From NCBI RefSeq assembly GCF_026226775.1, contig NZ_JAKKOD010000002.1:320501-384500 (forward strand): 64,000 nt of DNA. The letters run 5' to 3'. Source of the DNA: Avibacterium sp. 21-586. Its GTDB lineage: Bacteria; Pseudomonadota; Gammaproteobacteria; Enterobacterales; Pasteurellaceae. Shown one piece after another: positions 1 through 9,550 of the stretch. The notes under the pieces were generated by a model. That model saw nothing but the letters and a program-made list of their open reading frames with translations, did no database searches and was not told where the DNA came from. Position 1 is the first letter of the stretch, and each line of letters opens with the position of its first letter. Position numbers and translations under genes: made by a program.

Positions 1-549
1 CTTTACGGTTACTGTCGATCCACGCCATTGGGCAGGCGATCATCATCATTTGCGCTTGGCGCATTTTTTCGTACAGTTTGTAGCGATATTCACGGGAATG
101 CGCGCCGATGGAAATGCCGTGAATAGCCACCACACGCCCTTCCATTCCGTGTTCAATGGTTTTGTCACACAGCTGTTCCGTTTCTTTTTCTGTTGGCGTG
201 TTGAATTGATCAACGTGAATGTGGCACATAATGCCGAGGGATTTGGCTTTATCGAGCAGAATATCCATTGCTTCCAGACCACGTCCGTAATCCAGCTCAT
301 CACGATAAGGAAGCCCGCCGATCATATCCACCATTTCTGAACCAATATCAAACCATTTTTTTGCGGTAGGTTCGATTACGCCTTTCAGGGTTTGATTGGC
401 GAATTTGAGGGTGATGTCGTGTTTATACACATCGCGGGCTTTGTGGGCGGCGATGATAGCGCGATCTTCACAAATCGGATCAATATCTACGAAGGTGCCA
501 AATGCCGTTACCCCTTGCGAGATCATCAATTCAATGGATTGACAAAAGC
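1..549 (-). pseudogene. 5'-truncated duplicate of the amidohydrolase gene
   Basis: This stretch aligns without gaps to 29,101-29,649, at a constant offset of 29,100 bp. My hand alignment gives about 30 differences in about 550 positions, many of them silent. It encodes residues 72 to about 252 of the 329-residue amidohydrolase and continues past the left edge of the window. Similarity fades between about 549 and 557, and an in-frame stop sits just upstream in the reading direction. The copy therefore lacks its start codon and the first metal-binding HxH motif and cannot make the enzyme. It lies immediately downstream of apeR. With the intact copy it brackets the whole pigment island. Confidence 0.9.
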
Positions 550-574
550 TGGCTTATAAAAATCCATCGCATGT

Positions 575-1816
575 TTATTCTTCTGTCCAACGCTTAAAAA
601 TAAGCGACGTATTCACTCCGCCAAAGGCGAAGTTATTATTCATCACATAATCTGCGTGGATTTCTCTTGCCGTGTGGCGAATATAATCTAACTCGCCACA
701 ACATGGATCGATATTGTCTAGGTTGAGCGTTGGGGCAAACCAGTTATCCCGCATCATTTCAATGGAGAACCAAGATTCTAATGCACCGCACGCACCGAGC
801 GTATGTCCAAGATAGCTTTTTTGAGAACTAAGCGGTACGTTGCCAAATAAAGCAGCGGTGGCAAGGGTTTCAGCAATATCGCCTTGCTCTGTGGCGGTGC
901 CGTGTCCATTTACATAGCCAATTTGCTCAGGACGTAAGCCTGCGTCTTTTAAAGCCAATTCCATACAGCGTTGCATCGTTTCTTTTTGCGGACGCGTGAT
1001 ATGACTGCCGTCGCTGTTTGCGCCATAGCCTACGACTTCCGCTAAGATTGTTGCATTACGCGCTTTCGCGTGTTCAAGTTCTTCTAAGACTAAGATCCCA
1101 GCTCCCTCGCCGATCACCAAGCCATCACGATCTTGATCATAAGGGCGCGGTGTTTGCTGTGGTTGGTCATTACGGCGGCTTGCGGCATAAAGGGAGTCAA
1201 ACACATAAACTTGTGAAGGGCAGAATTCTTCACCACCTCCAGCTAACATCATTGGGATCATTCCATATTTGATCGCTTCATAGGCATAGCCAATGCCTTG
1301 GCTGCCTGATGAGCAGGCGCTTGAGGTGGGAATGATGCGTCCGCTTAAGCCAAAGAAAATGCCGATATTTGCCGCTGTGGTATGGGGCATCATTCGCACA
1401 TAAGTATTGGCGCTGCTGGTGTTCGGATAGCCTGCCATCATTAAGCCAATATCTTGAATATCTTTGGTACTACCTGATGATGAACCACTTGCTACCCCCA
1501 TATTACCATTGAGTACACAAGGATCCAGTTCGCCATTTTGTAATAATCCTGCATTTGTTAGCGCCATTTCAGCAGCATCAACACAAAGCTGAGCCACTTT
1601 CCCCATACTGCGTAACTGCTTACGATTCCAATGGCTTGGCGGTGTATAATTGTTGAGCGGTGCACCAAGACGAGATTCAATTTCTCCGTCTAACTTGCCC
1701 CAATCCATTGTTTGCACCGCATTTTTTTGTTTCGCAAAGGCTTGCTTAATGCTCGCCCAATCACGCCCAAATGCGGTAATACCGCCAACACCTGTTACCA
1801 CAACTCGTTTCATCAT
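575..1816 (-). CDS. apeR: Beta-ketoacyl-ACP synthase ApeR (FabF-like)
   Basis: This is a FabF-type condensing enzyme of about 413 residues and the last gene of the aryl polyene operon. The catalytic triad is complete: Cys near residue 168 (SSACSSGS), His near 305 (NGHGTAT) and His near 338 (YLGHTLGACG). In characterised APE systems ApeR is a ketosynthase working with ApeO/ApeC during polyene assembly on ACP. I chose the ATG at 1816 over an upstream in-frame ATG at 1840 because AAGGA lies just before it and the upstream start would run into apeQ. The gene lies 7 bp after apeQ. The ape letter is assigned from order and family. Confidence 0.9.
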   Translation of the reverse strand: MMKRVVVTGVGGITAFGRDWASIKQAFAKQKNAVQTMDWGKLDGEIESRLGAPLNNYTPPSHWNRKQLRSMGKVAQLCVDAAEMALTNAGLLQNGELDPCVLNGNMGVASGSSSGSTKDIQDIGLMMAGYPNTSSANTYVRMMPHTTAANIGIFFGLSGRIIPTSSACSSGSQGIGYAYEAIKYGMIPMMLAGGGEEFCPSQVYVFDSLYAASRRNDQPQQTPRPYDQDRDGLVIGEGAGILVLEELEHAKARNATILAEVVGYGANSDGSHITRPQKETMQRCMELALKDAGLRPEQIGYVNGHGTATEQGDIAETLATAALFGNVPLSSQKSYLGHTLGACGALESWFSIEMMRDNWFAPTLNLDNIDPCCGELDYIRHTAREIHADYVMNNNFAFGGVNTSLIFKRWTEE

Positions 1817-1823
1817 TTGTTCC

Positions 1824-2552
1824 TTAGCATAATCCGCCATTTACGGCGATCACTTGGCGAGTAATATAGCCTGCTTTTTCATTCATTAAGAAATCTACTG
1901 CGTGTGCCACTTCTTCAGGTTCCCCCATTCTTGCAGCGGGAATGGCTTTGAGAATCTCTTCAACAGGCACATTTTCGTCTAAAATTTCTGTATTAATTAA
2001 CCCCGGTGCAACACAATTGACCGTGATTTTGCGTTTTGCTAATTCCACTGCAAGGGCTTTGGCAGCGCCAATAATCCCCGCTTTTGAGGCGCTGTAATTC
2101 ACTTGTCCACGATTTCCAATTAAGCCTGACACGGATGTGATACACACAATTCGCCCTGCTTTTCGGCGGCGGATCATCGGCATCATAATGGGGTGAAGAA
2201 CATTGTAAAAGCCATCTAAATTGGTGCGTAACACAATATCCCAATCTTCATCAGTTAATGTAGGAAAGGCGTTATCTCGGGTTAATCCTGCATTGAGCAC
2301 CACGCCATAGTAAGCCCCAAATTGCTCAACATCAGCCAGTAATTTTTGTGCGGTGTCATCACGATCACTCACATCAAATTGCAAAATGCGTACATTTTGT
2401 CCCATTGCTCGAATTTGTTCTGCCACTGCTTGTGCTTCTGCCACTCGACTACGGCAGTGCAATACAATATCAAAGCCTGATCGCGCCAGTTGTAACGCAA
2501 TAGCTTTGCCAATACCACGGCTAGAGCCTGTAATTAATACGCTATTTGTCAT
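1824..2552 (-). CDS. apeQ: 3-oxoacyl-ACP reductase ApeQ (FabG-like SDR)
   Basis: This 242-residue short-chain dehydrogenase should reduce the beta-keto group after each condensation in polyene synthesis, using NADPH. The nucleotide-binding glycine motif TGSSRGIG is at residues 8-15, NAG at about 87-89, and the catalytic residues are Ser140, Tyr153 and Lys157 (NYSASKAG). Length matches FabG. The start overlaps the end of apeP by 4 bp, which suggests translational coupling. The setting between dehydratase and ketosynthase genes makes a pathway-specific ketoreductase much more likely than the housekeeping FabG. Confidence 0.92.
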   Translation of the reverse strand: MTNSVLITGSSRGIGKAIALQLARSGFDIVLHCRSRVAEAQAVAEQIRAMGQNVRILQFDVSDRDDTAQKLLADVEQFGAYYGVVLNAGLTRDNAFPTLTDEDWDIVLRTNLDGFYNVLHPIMMPMIRRRKAGRIVCITSVSGLIGNRGQVNYSASKAGIIGAAKALAVELAKRKITVNCVAPGLINTEILDENVPVEEILKAIPAARMGEPEEVAHAVDFLMNEKAGYITRQVIAVNGGLC

Positions 2553-3004
2553 ACTTTTTTCTCTTTTGGTGGACGCAATACATTTAGCGTCCCTTCAATA
2601 ATCAGTTCATTCGTATTTTTATTTCGCAATTGGCAATCAAATACGCCAAAGCCAGTGTCATCTTCAAGAGAGCGCTGAATGCGAATTTCTAATGTGCTGT
2701 CAACAGGAATATCTTGCTGATAAATATGTAATTTTCTTGTGCCAAGCCAATAACCTAGCCGAATAGGCTGACCTGCTCGAACACATTTACAACCCGCCCA
2801 AGCCGCAATGCCCTGAGCCATAATTTCAGCCCCTACAAAACTTGCTAGTTTGCCATTTTTTAGCAAAATATGATCCGCACTTACCTGCGCTTGCGCAATG
2901 AGAAAATCTTCCCCAAATTCATCAATTTGTTGTAATAACACCATTTCACCACTGTGTGGCAAAAGTGGTGCAATATGGGTAATTGGGCAGGCTAAATCAA
3001 ACAT
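2549..3004 (-). CDS. apeP: Hotdog-fold 3-hydroxyacyl-ACP dehydratase ApeP
   Basis: This 151-residue FabA/FabZ-like hotdog protein likely removes water from the 3-hydroxyacyl-ACP to leave the conjugated double bond. Candidate catalytic residues are His17 in the LLPHSGEMVLL segment and Glu60 in VGAEIMAQGIAAWAG. It overlaps apeO by 8 bp and apeQ by 4 bp. A second dehydratase domain is fused to the ligase at 13,092-14,753. APE pathways characterised elsewhere also use two dehydratases, ApeP and ApeI. Position and family both support the name. Confidence 0.88.
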   Translation of the reverse strand: MFDLACPITHIAPLLPHSGEMVLLQQIDEFGEDFLIAQAQVSADHILLKNGKLASFVGAEIMAQGIAAWAGCKCVRAGQPIRLGYWLGTRKLHIYQQDIPVDSTLEIRIQRSLEDDTGFGVFDCQLRNKNTNELIIEGTLNVLRPPKEKKV

Positions 3005-4217
3005 CGCTTTCTCCCAAAATGATCACCGTATTATTGCCGCCAAAAGCAAAGGAGCTGCTTGCACCAATGCGTTTTCTATGCGTCCAACGGCTATTATCGT
3101 CTGTAATCGCAACTTTTGGTAAGGCAGGATCTGGCTCGCCGTCCCATAACTGTGGAGGCAATTTCCCCTCGGGATTGAAATCAGAATGAATCATTCCCCA
3201 CAAAATTGCCGCTTCTACAGCACCGGCAGCGCCTAATGTATGCCCTGTATAAGGTTTCGTTGTGGTGCAAGGGGTATTTTCACCAAACACATTATGCACC
3301 GCTAAAATTTCCATTTGATCGTTATGGAGCGTGCCTGTGCCGTGCAAATTGATCCAACCGATTTCATCTGCTGCAAGCTGGCTATTTGCTAAAGCGGCAC
3401 GAAATGCCGCAATAGCTCCTTCGCCCTCGGGGTGTGGAGAAGACATATGATACGCATCACTACTCGCGCCATAACCTAATAATTCCACCGATTGTCCTAA
3501 AGGTTGTTTAGACAGCACAAACATTGCTGCACCCTCGCCAATATTAATCCCTTTACGATTTGCTGAAAGCGGATTCGTTTGGCTATCAGATAACACAGAT
3601 AAGGATTGAAAGCCCTTGATAGTTAAAGGCGATAAGGTATCCACGCCGCCACAAATCACCGCATCACATAGATTATTTTTCAATAATCGTGCCGCACTCA
3701 TTAAGGCTCTTGCCCCAGACGTGCAAGCGGTGGAAATGCCATAACATAAGCCATCTAAACAATATTGCCACGCAACAAAATCTGCAGGTGCTGAAAAATA
3801 TTGTTGTTGCTGTTTAAATGGAGTACACGACCAATCTTGATATTCTGCACCCTGCTTAAACAATGCAATATTTTCATCAACCCCCGTTGTGGAGGTTCCA
3901 ACCACCACCGCAATACGATGTTTACCGAAAATCTGAATAGCTTGTTCAATCTGCGTTTCTAACTGTGTGAGACAATGCCACAATAGTTGATTGTTACGGC
4001 TACGATGTTCGTCAGGAACAGTATCTTGAAAAGGGCGAAGTGGCACATTCACCGCACCATACATTCGTGCATTGTCTGACAGCCCATTTTCGGTAAATGG
4101 CGTATCACACAAACTTAATGTAGAAGGTGCGCCTGATAATAAGGTTGAAATATGGGCTGCCAGCCCTTCACCTAAACTACTTACCACCGCAGGTTGCGAT
4201 AAATACAATTTACTCAC
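2997..4217 (-). CDS. apeO: Beta-ketoacyl-ACP synthase ApeO
   Basis: This condensing enzyme of about 406 residues is the expected main chain-elongating ketosynthase of the pathway. The triad is intact: Cys near 165 (STACTSGA), His near 292 (NLHGTGT) and His near 326 (YTGHTLGAAG). An ATG at 4280 gives a longer frame that overlaps the preceding lipoprotein gene by 55 bp. I prefer the GTG at 4217, which has AAGGA six bases upstream and lies 8 bp after the stop of that gene. In studied APE systems ApeO pairs with ApeC, the chain-length-factor-like protein, whose counterpart here is the first biosynthetic gene of the operon. Confidence 0.88.
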   Translation of the reverse strand: MSKLYLSQPAVVSSLGEGLAAHISTLLSGAPSTLSLCDTPFTENGLSDNARMYGAVNVPLRPFQDTVPDEHRSRNNQLLWHCLTQLETQIEQAIQIFGKHRIAVVVGTSTTGVDENIALFKQGAEYQDWSCTPFKQQQQYFSAPADFVAWQYCLDGLCYGISTACTSGARALMSAARLLKNNLCDAVICGGVDTLSPLTIKGFQSLSVLSDSQTNPLSANRKGINIGEGAAMFVLSKQPLGQSVELLGYGASSDAYHMSSPHPEGEGAIAAFRAALANSQLAADEIGWINLHGTGTLHNDQMEILAVHNVFGENTPCTTTKPYTGHTLGAAGAVEAAILWGMIHSDFNPEGKLPPQLWDGEPDPALPKVAITDDNSRWTHRKRIGASSSFAFGGNNTVIILGESDV

Positions 4218-4225
4218 ATTATTCC

Positions 4226-4732
4226 TTAATTTAGTAACGTTACACGCCAGTGGCTGTTGTCGGTTAAATCTATTTTCCACGCAGGGGATTGCCCTTCAAT
4301 CGACCACACTGGTTTGTGATTAATAAAATAAACTCGTCGTTTACCTTGCATTTCCACTGCGCTAAATGGAAAAAGTGGGGCGTCTGGATATAACGCCGTT
4401 GCGATCGCAGAAAATAACCACTTCGCTTGTGGGTTTGGCATTACAAAACCATCATTTTGCCAACCTTGCGGCGTTAAAATCGCCCGTGCTAAGGGCGCAC
4501 CAAGGGGATCGGTTTGCACCCAACGCCATTGTTTAGGTTGATATTGCAAGGCAAGTAAACTTTGTTGCTGTGAGAGATGTTGCTCATCTTGCCGTTCAAT
4601 TTTAAATAATTGGCTCGTTGGCGTATTCGCTGGAAAATCTTGCGGTTGTGGCAAATTCTGACAGCCCATCAAACCACATAGCACAACAGTAATAACCCCA
4701 GCTCGCCATTGATTCATTCTTTTTATCATCAT
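4226..4732 (-). CDS. DUF3261-like lipoprotein of the APE operon
   Basis: This 168-residue protein has an N-terminal signal peptide and a lipobox (LMGC, Cys about residue 24), so it should be lipidated and probably sent to the outer membrane. The remainder is a tryptophan-rich beta domain that I associate with DUF3261, a family found in APE clusters just before apeO. It probably helps deliver or anchor the lipid-like pigment together with the LolA-like and MMPL proteins, but that is inference. A gap of 160 bp separates it from the flavin enzyme upstream, and that gap carries two widely spaced uptake-signal copies in opposite orientation. The start could also be the ATG at 4717. Confidence 0.75.
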   Translation of the reverse strand: MMIKRMNQWRAGVITVVLCGLMGCQNLPQPQDFPANTPTSQLFKIERQDEQHLSQQQSLLALQYQPKQWRWVQTDPLGAPLARAILTPQGWQNDGFVMPNPQAKWLFSAIATALYPDAPLFPFSAVEMQGKRRVYFINHKPVWSIEGQSPAWKIDLTDNSHWRVTLLN

Positions 4733-4892
4733 ATTAAGTGCGGTTGTTTTTTTTTGATTTTTTCGATTGTAGCATATTTCTTTTTATTTCAATTCACAGA
4801 AAAACGAGAACCTGATGCTATGCACCAACGAATTTGGAAAAACACGCAAAAATCCCACCGCACTTTAATTTTCTATCTATTTTTATTTCTCA

Positions 4893-6128
4893 TTACTCTT
4901 GGCTTGCCGCACCACAAATCTCAGCTAACGCAGCAAGGCGTTGTTTTGATTTCGCCACAAATGGATTGGCACTATCCCACGCATAGCCAGCTAAAATAGA
5001 AGAAATCATACGGCGAATTTCAGGCTGTGGATCTTTGGCATACACCACATCTTGGAACGAACCATCATACCAGCCATTCACATAAGTGCGGAAGGTATCA
5101 ACGCCAAGCATTAATGGCTCGGCAAATTCTTTTTGCCAATCAACGCTCTCGCCTTTTAATTGACGTACAATTAACGGCACAGCAAGATGTGCGGAATGCA
5201 ACGCAATGGTGACCCCTGATGAAAATACGGGATCTAAAAACTCCGCCGCATTACCCAATAAAGCAAAGCCTTTGCCGTGCAAGGTTTTTACATTCGCAGA
5301 ATAGCCCTGAATATGGCGATAAGGGAAGTCGTTTTCCCACACTGCATTTTTTAATATCCGCCCTAACATAGGGCATTCTAAAGCAAACTTTTTCAGCACC
5401 TGTTCATCATCACCATCAAGGGTTTCTGGCAAGCCTACCACGCCAATTGAGCAACGATTATCGGCAAATGGAATTAACCATAGCCACACGTCACGATGCA
5501 CTGGGTGGGTGGTAATAAGGATTTTGTTTCGATCAAACTCAGGATCATCAATATTGTCATCAATATGGGTGAAGCGAGCCACACGAGCAGGCAAGTGCGA
5601 AGGTAACTCTAAATCTAATAAGCGTGGTAATACGCGCCCGTAACCACTTGCATCAAGAACAAATTTCGCGTGCAAATTGTAGCTTTCGCCTTTATCATTA
5701 CGCACCTGTAATTGCACACCATTGTCTTGAGGTTCAAAAGCTAATACTTCATTGCCAAAACGCACATCAACACCACGTTTTGCCACTTCATCAATTAAAA
5801 TTTGATCGAAAATTCCTCGTCTAACTTGAAAGGTTGTACCAGCACCAGTGGTAAATTTGTCGGTAAAATCAAAATAAGTATAGCGATTGCCCCAAGTGAA
5901 CGCTGCGCCATTTTTAAATTGGAAACTCGGTTCGCGGTTTACTGCATCCACCAATTCTGCTTCACGCAAAATCTCCATACAATAAGGCAGTAGGCTCTCA
6001 CCAATCACAAAGCGTGGGAAATATTGTTTCTCTAACACGCATACAGACAGCCCTTGCTTTGCTAACAATGCCGCAGCCACTGAACCTGAAGGCCCTGCAC
6101 CAATAATTGCAACATCACATTGACTCAT
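4893..6128 (-). CDS. FAD-dependent halogenase-like oxidoreductase
   Basis: This 411-residue flavoprotein begins with a Rossmann GAGPSG motif (residues 10-15). It carries GESLLP (43-48), a Lys72 in an F-x-K-x-G context and WLWLIP at 215-220. The last matches the WxWxIP signature of flavin-dependent halogenases, and the Lys is placed like the catalytic lysine of their variant-B group. A GD-type FAD motif is relaxed to LLGNAAEFLDPVFSSG. In an aryl polyene operon it could halogenate or hydroxylate the aryl head. It could equally be a hydroxylase or reductase of the same superfamily. It is not part of the E. coli APE gene set as I remember it. Confidence 0.75.
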   Translation of the reverse strand: MSQCDVAIIGAGPSGSVAAALLAKQGLSVCVLEKQYFPRFVIGESLLPYCMEILREAELVDAVNREPSFQFKNGAAFTWGNRYTYFDFTDKFTTGAGTTFQVRRGIFDQILIDEVAKRGVDVRFGNEVLAFEPQDNGVQLQVRNDKGESYNLHAKFVLDASGYGRVLPRLLDLELPSHLPARVARFTHIDDNIDDPEFDRNKILITTHPVHRDVWLWLIPFADNRCSIGVVGLPETLDGDDEQVLKKFALECPMLGRILKNAVWENDFPYRHIQGYSANVKTLHGKGFALLGNAAEFLDPVFSSGVTIALHSAHLAVPLIVRQLKGESVDWQKEFAEPLMLGVDTFRTYVNGWYDGSFQDVVYAKDPQPEIRRMISSILAGYAWDSANPFVAKSKQRLAALAEICGAASQE

Positions 6129-6154
6129 TTTTTTCTCCCTAAAAAGTTTAGTTA

Positions 6155-8485
6155 TTATTTACGATACATTATAAACGCAATCCCCACTGCACAGATCACG
6201 CCGATACTCACGCTTAGTCCAAACAACGCCACTGCTGGCGTGCTGCTTAACGTGAGCAAACCGAAAGAAATCAGCGTGGTACTGGCAGCGAGTAAAATGG
6301 CGAATTGCTTATGCGCAGTCAATGCCGACACACTTTGCAAATACGCCACATAATCCACTGCAATGGCGGAAACTAATAACATTCCAAACATCGCAAACAA
6401 ACTGATTGGCAAGCCAAGCCAGCCGAAAATCCCCAAGGTGGCAAGCACCGCACAAACTGGCACAAATAACATTTTGCCACTGGTTTTCGCACCGAAATAA
6501 CGCCATAACAACAATCCCGCCAACGCGAAAGAAAGCAGTTTCAACCACGCGGCTTGATTACGGGTTTGTTGGAAAGATTCGTTTAAGTGGCTACGCTTGT
6601 CTTGCCAGAAAATATCTTGATCATTCGCAAGTTGCGATAAGGCTTGGTGAACCCCACCATTAACAGGAACAATCGCTGTGCGTTGTCCGTTTATTTGCCC
6701 TAAATACAAACTTTGCCACCCTTGCCCTAAGGGACTTTTTAGTGCGGCTTGTAAAGATACCGCAGATTGGGGTGTCAGCGAGTTAAGTTGCTGTTGCACA
6801 ATTTCAGCAGGAATACCCATTGCTGTGAGCGGTGCGAAATCCTGTTCAGATAAATGCTGTAATTGTTGGGCAAAATTATGTTGCTGCTTTTCGCTCATTA
6901 ACCATTGGCTCAAAGATTGATAACTTTCTAGCTGCTGTTGCTGCTTGGCTTGCTTTAATCGAATATCAAGTGCGGTCAATTTTTCGAGTAATTTTTCATC
7001 ATTTTCTGCTAGCACTAAAAAATATTGCCCACTTAGCTGCATTCCGGTTAATTCACCAATTTTTTGTGCTTGGCTTACTAAGTTGGGCGACAATGCCACC
7101 CATTGGCGAATATCATCTTGCCATTTAGATTGAGTAATTCCGCCTACCACAAAAAGAATGAACATAGCGTTCAAGGCTTTTCTGTAAACCAAAAACTTTT
7201 GCAAAAAGCACCGCACTTTGTAAAAGGCATATAACAAATTTGTTGGGCGTTTAGTTTGATAATGGCGGAAAAAATAAGGCAATAAAAGTTGTGTACACAA
7301 CACCGCGGCTAATAGTGCCACCGCTGAAAATAGCGCAGTTTGCTGTAACACGGGCAAGGTGGTGAAACCCAGCAAACTATAGCCAAGCAAGGTGACTAAT
7401 AAACTCACACTAAAGGTTAGGCGTAATTTCTGCATTGCAGGCTGTGGTTTCCAGCGGCGAGAAAGCAATGAGCCAGATAGCCAATGTAACGGAAAGTCAA
7501 TCAATACACCGATTAAGCTCGTACCGATGACCAGGGTTAAAATATGCACTTGTCCAAACCAAGCAAGGGTTGCCACTAAACCGACCAACACGCCAGCCGC
7601 AATGGGAAAAAATAGCCATAATACGCGTAACGAGCGAAATACCATCAGCAATAAGATTAAAGTCAGCCCAATACCAAAGCCGCTCATTAATTGGCTTTCT
7701 TGTTCCGCTCCTTGTTTGGCTTGCAGCGCAAATAAACTTGCTCCAGTGATCGCCATTTCCGCCCCCTGTTCTTGCACAAGGTGCTGATTTTGCGCAATCA
7801 GTTGCTGCAATGCCAAAGGTGGAGTAAGCCAGTTTTGTGGGGTTAATTCGCCTTGTAATAATACCCAAGTTTTTCCTTGCTCATTGACTGTTAATGCGCC
7901 ACTTTCTGCCTGCCATTGCACATTGCTTTGTGGCTGTGCTTGCGCGAGTGTAAATCGTCCGAAGCCAAGCCAATCTTGATCTAAGGGCAATAAACTTTGT
8001 GCCGTAAAAGGATTGCTAATTTGCTGGGCATATTGCTGAAAATATTGATGAGGCTGTTGAATTAATTGTGTTTGAATATTTGCAGGCAAGGTGGCGAAAG
8101 CAAGAGCTTTTACGCCCTCACGAAGCTGATTAAGATCGGGTTGAAATTCACTCGCCACTTGGCTGAACAATCCGCTCTCACGCCAGCGCTGTGCGATTTG
8201 TTGCGAAAGTTGCAATGCTTGGTGAGCTTGCAGTGAGCCGACAAGGGCAATAATTTTGCGGTTAAGTTGTTGTTCCTGTTGTTTATCCACTTGTTGCTGC
8301 ACCGCTTGCCATTGTTGATCCTTAGGGAGTAGCGCTTGCAAATCTGTTTGTAGCCAATTCCCACGCCAAATAAACACCGCCAGCACAACCACACAAGACA
8401 CCAAGCTTATTACATAAGCAAGACGAACCGATGTAGAAAAAAGTGCGGGGGAAAATTTTGCTGTTTTTATTGGCAAGTGCGACAT
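6155..8485 (-). CDS. apeM: MMPL/RND-family exporter (ApeM-like)
   Basis: This integral membrane protein of about 776 residues has the MMPL layout. A first transmembrane helix (about 25-45) is followed by a large glutamine-rich periplasmic domain. A helix bundle around 270-420 comes next, then a second periplasmic domain and a second bundle from about 650 to the end. APE operons encode such a protein together with a LolA-like carrier, and the pair is thought to move the pigment from inner to outer membrane. A GTG 12 bp upstream (8497) is in frame, but I took the ATG at 8485. Two uptake signals lie inside the gene. Confidence 0.85.
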   Translation of the reverse strand: MSHLPIKTAKFSPALFSTSVRLAYVISLVSCVVVLAVFIWRGNWLQTDLQALLPKDQQWQAVQQQVDKQQEQQLNRKIIALVGSLQAHQALQLSQQIAQRWRESGLFSQVASEFQPDLNQLREGVKALAFATLPANIQTQLIQQPHQYFQQYAQQISNPFTAQSLLPLDQDWLGFGRFTLAQAQPQSNVQWQAESGALTVNEQGKTWVLLQGELTPQNWLTPPLALQQLIAQNQHLVQEQGAEMAITGASLFALQAKQGAEQESQLMSGFGIGLTLILLLMVFRSLRVLWLFFPIAAGVLVGLVATLAWFGQVHILTLVIGTSLIGVLIDFPLHWLSGSLLSRRWKPQPAMQKLRLTFSVSLLVTLLGYSLLGFTTLPVLQQTALFSAVALLAAVLCTQLLLPYFFRHYQTKRPTNLLYAFYKVRCFLQKFLVYRKALNAMFILFVVGGITQSKWQDDIRQWVALSPNLVSQAQKIGELTGMQLSGQYFLVLAENDEKLLEKLTALDIRLKQAKQQQQLESYQSLSQWLMSEKQQHNFAQQLQHLSEQDFAPLTAMGIPAEIVQQQLNSLTPQSAVSLQAALKSPLGQGWQSLYLGQINGQRTAIVPVNGGVHQALSQLANDQDIFWQDKRSHLNESFQQTRNQAAWLKLLSFALAGLLLWRYFGAKTSGKMLFVPVCAVLATLGIFGWLGLPISLFAMFGMLLVSAIAVDYVAYLQSVSALTAHKQFAILLAASTTLISFGLLTLSSTPAVALFGLSVSIGVICAVGIAFIMYRK

Positions 8486-8500
8486 TTTGGCTCTCACTTT

Positions 8501-9085
8501 TTATTCTAGTGCTTGTTTCACCGCAGGTGGTAAGGGTTGATTAAGCTGAATGTGCTGAAAGTGAATTTTGGTGCTATCACCTTGCACTTCATTCAGTTGC
8601 ATTGTGGTAACGCTTTGATTTCCCTGCACAATAATTGACGTAAAGATCTGTTTCATTAAGAGTGAACTAGGCGTAAGGTGCAATGTCCATTGTTTTGCAT
8701 CGCCATTCAATACCACGTCAAAATGGCTTTTTAGCCCTGATAAATCTCCCGACAACAACCCTAAAAACAAGCGAATTTGTTGCGATTGTGTCATATTTCC
8801 GTTGGAAATCCAGTGTTGCCCATTCCATTGCTCAATGCCTTGTGACGTGATGCGTAATTCCGTGCTAAACGGCTGTTGCATTTTCCACAGCAATCCTTTT
8901 TCTGTCACCAAGGCAAATTGCCCACTGCTTTCAATCGGCTGAGGTAATGCTTTGAGAAAGCGTTGCTGCAAAAAATCCCCTTGCATATTATGGCTTTGTT
9001 GAAGTTGCTTGATCAGATCTTGCTCAGAGAACGCCCAAAGGGGCAAGCTGATTACCCATAACAATAACACCAAATATTTTTTCAT
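8501..9085 (-). CDS. apeL: LolA-like outer-membrane carrier protein
   Basis: This 194-residue secreted protein has a clear signal peptide (MKKYLVLLLWVISLPLWA) and a mature domain resembling the periplasmic lipoprotein carrier LolA (FLQQRFLKALPQPIESSGQFAL, then a beta sheet). It is presumably a periplasmic shuttle for the aryl polyene lipid, working with the MMPL protein encoded 15 bp downstream. Members in APE operons differ from housekeeping LolA, which is normally next to ftsK or rarA. The letter is assigned by gene order. Confidence 0.83.
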   Translation of the reverse strand: MKKYLVLLLWVISLPLWAFSEQDLIKQLQQSHNMQGDFLQQRFLKALPQPIESSGQFALVTEKGLLWKMQQPFSTELRITSQGIEQWNGQHWISNGNMTQSQQIRLFLGLLSGDLSGLKSHFDVVLNGDAKQWTLHLTPSSLLMKQIFTSIIVQGNQSVTTMQLNEVQGDSTKIHFQHIQLNQPLPPAVKQALE

Positions 9086-9103
9086 TTCTGTTTTTCCTGT
9101 ACC

Positions 9104-9550
9104 TTAGGCTAACGGTTGAAAGCCTTTGTAGGCTTCAAAGGCTTTACGCCAATTTTCTGTTGCCTCTAATTGCATTTCACCTGTTTGGGCGTCCACCACC
9201 ACTTGTGTGGTGCTAGCGACCGTGAGTTTTTTGCCCGTTGCTAAATCGGTAATCACATAATCAATACGCAGGCAGGTATCATATTCCACCACGGAAAGGG
9301 TTACGCGGATTTTTTGACGAAAAAGCGCAGGGCGAACGTATTTCACATTCAGTTGTACAATGGGCCAACCATAGCCATCTGCACGAATATCATCATAAGT
9401 GTAGCCAATGTCTTCCAGCAACGCACAACGCGCCATTTCAAAATATTTAATGTAATGCCCGTGCCACATAATATGCGCAGAATCCACATCAAAAAAGGGA
9501 ATTTCATAATCAGATTGATGTTGGCAATAAACATGTTTTTTCGCTTTCAT
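9104..9550 (-). CDS. apeK: 4-hydroxybenzoyl-CoA thioesterase-like hotdog protein
   Basis: This 148-residue hotdog thioesterase of the YbgC/4HBT type carries the typical Asp-containing segment DVDSAHIMWHGHYIKYFEMAR near residues 21-41. The first Asp is the likely catalytic residue. It may release or edit acyl-ACP thioesters in polyene synthesis. It starts inside an ATGA overlap with the preceding acyltransferase gene, which shows tight coupling. The name ApeK follows the known order thioesterase - LolA-like - MMPL. Confidence 0.82.
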   Translation of the reverse strand: MKAKKHVYCQHQSDYEIPFFDVDSAHIMWHGHYIKYFEMARCALLEDIGYTYDDIRADGYGWPIVQLNVKYVRPALFRQKIRVTLSVVEYDTCLRIDYVITDLATGKKLTVASTTQVVVDAQTGEMQLEATENWRKAFEAYKGFQPLA

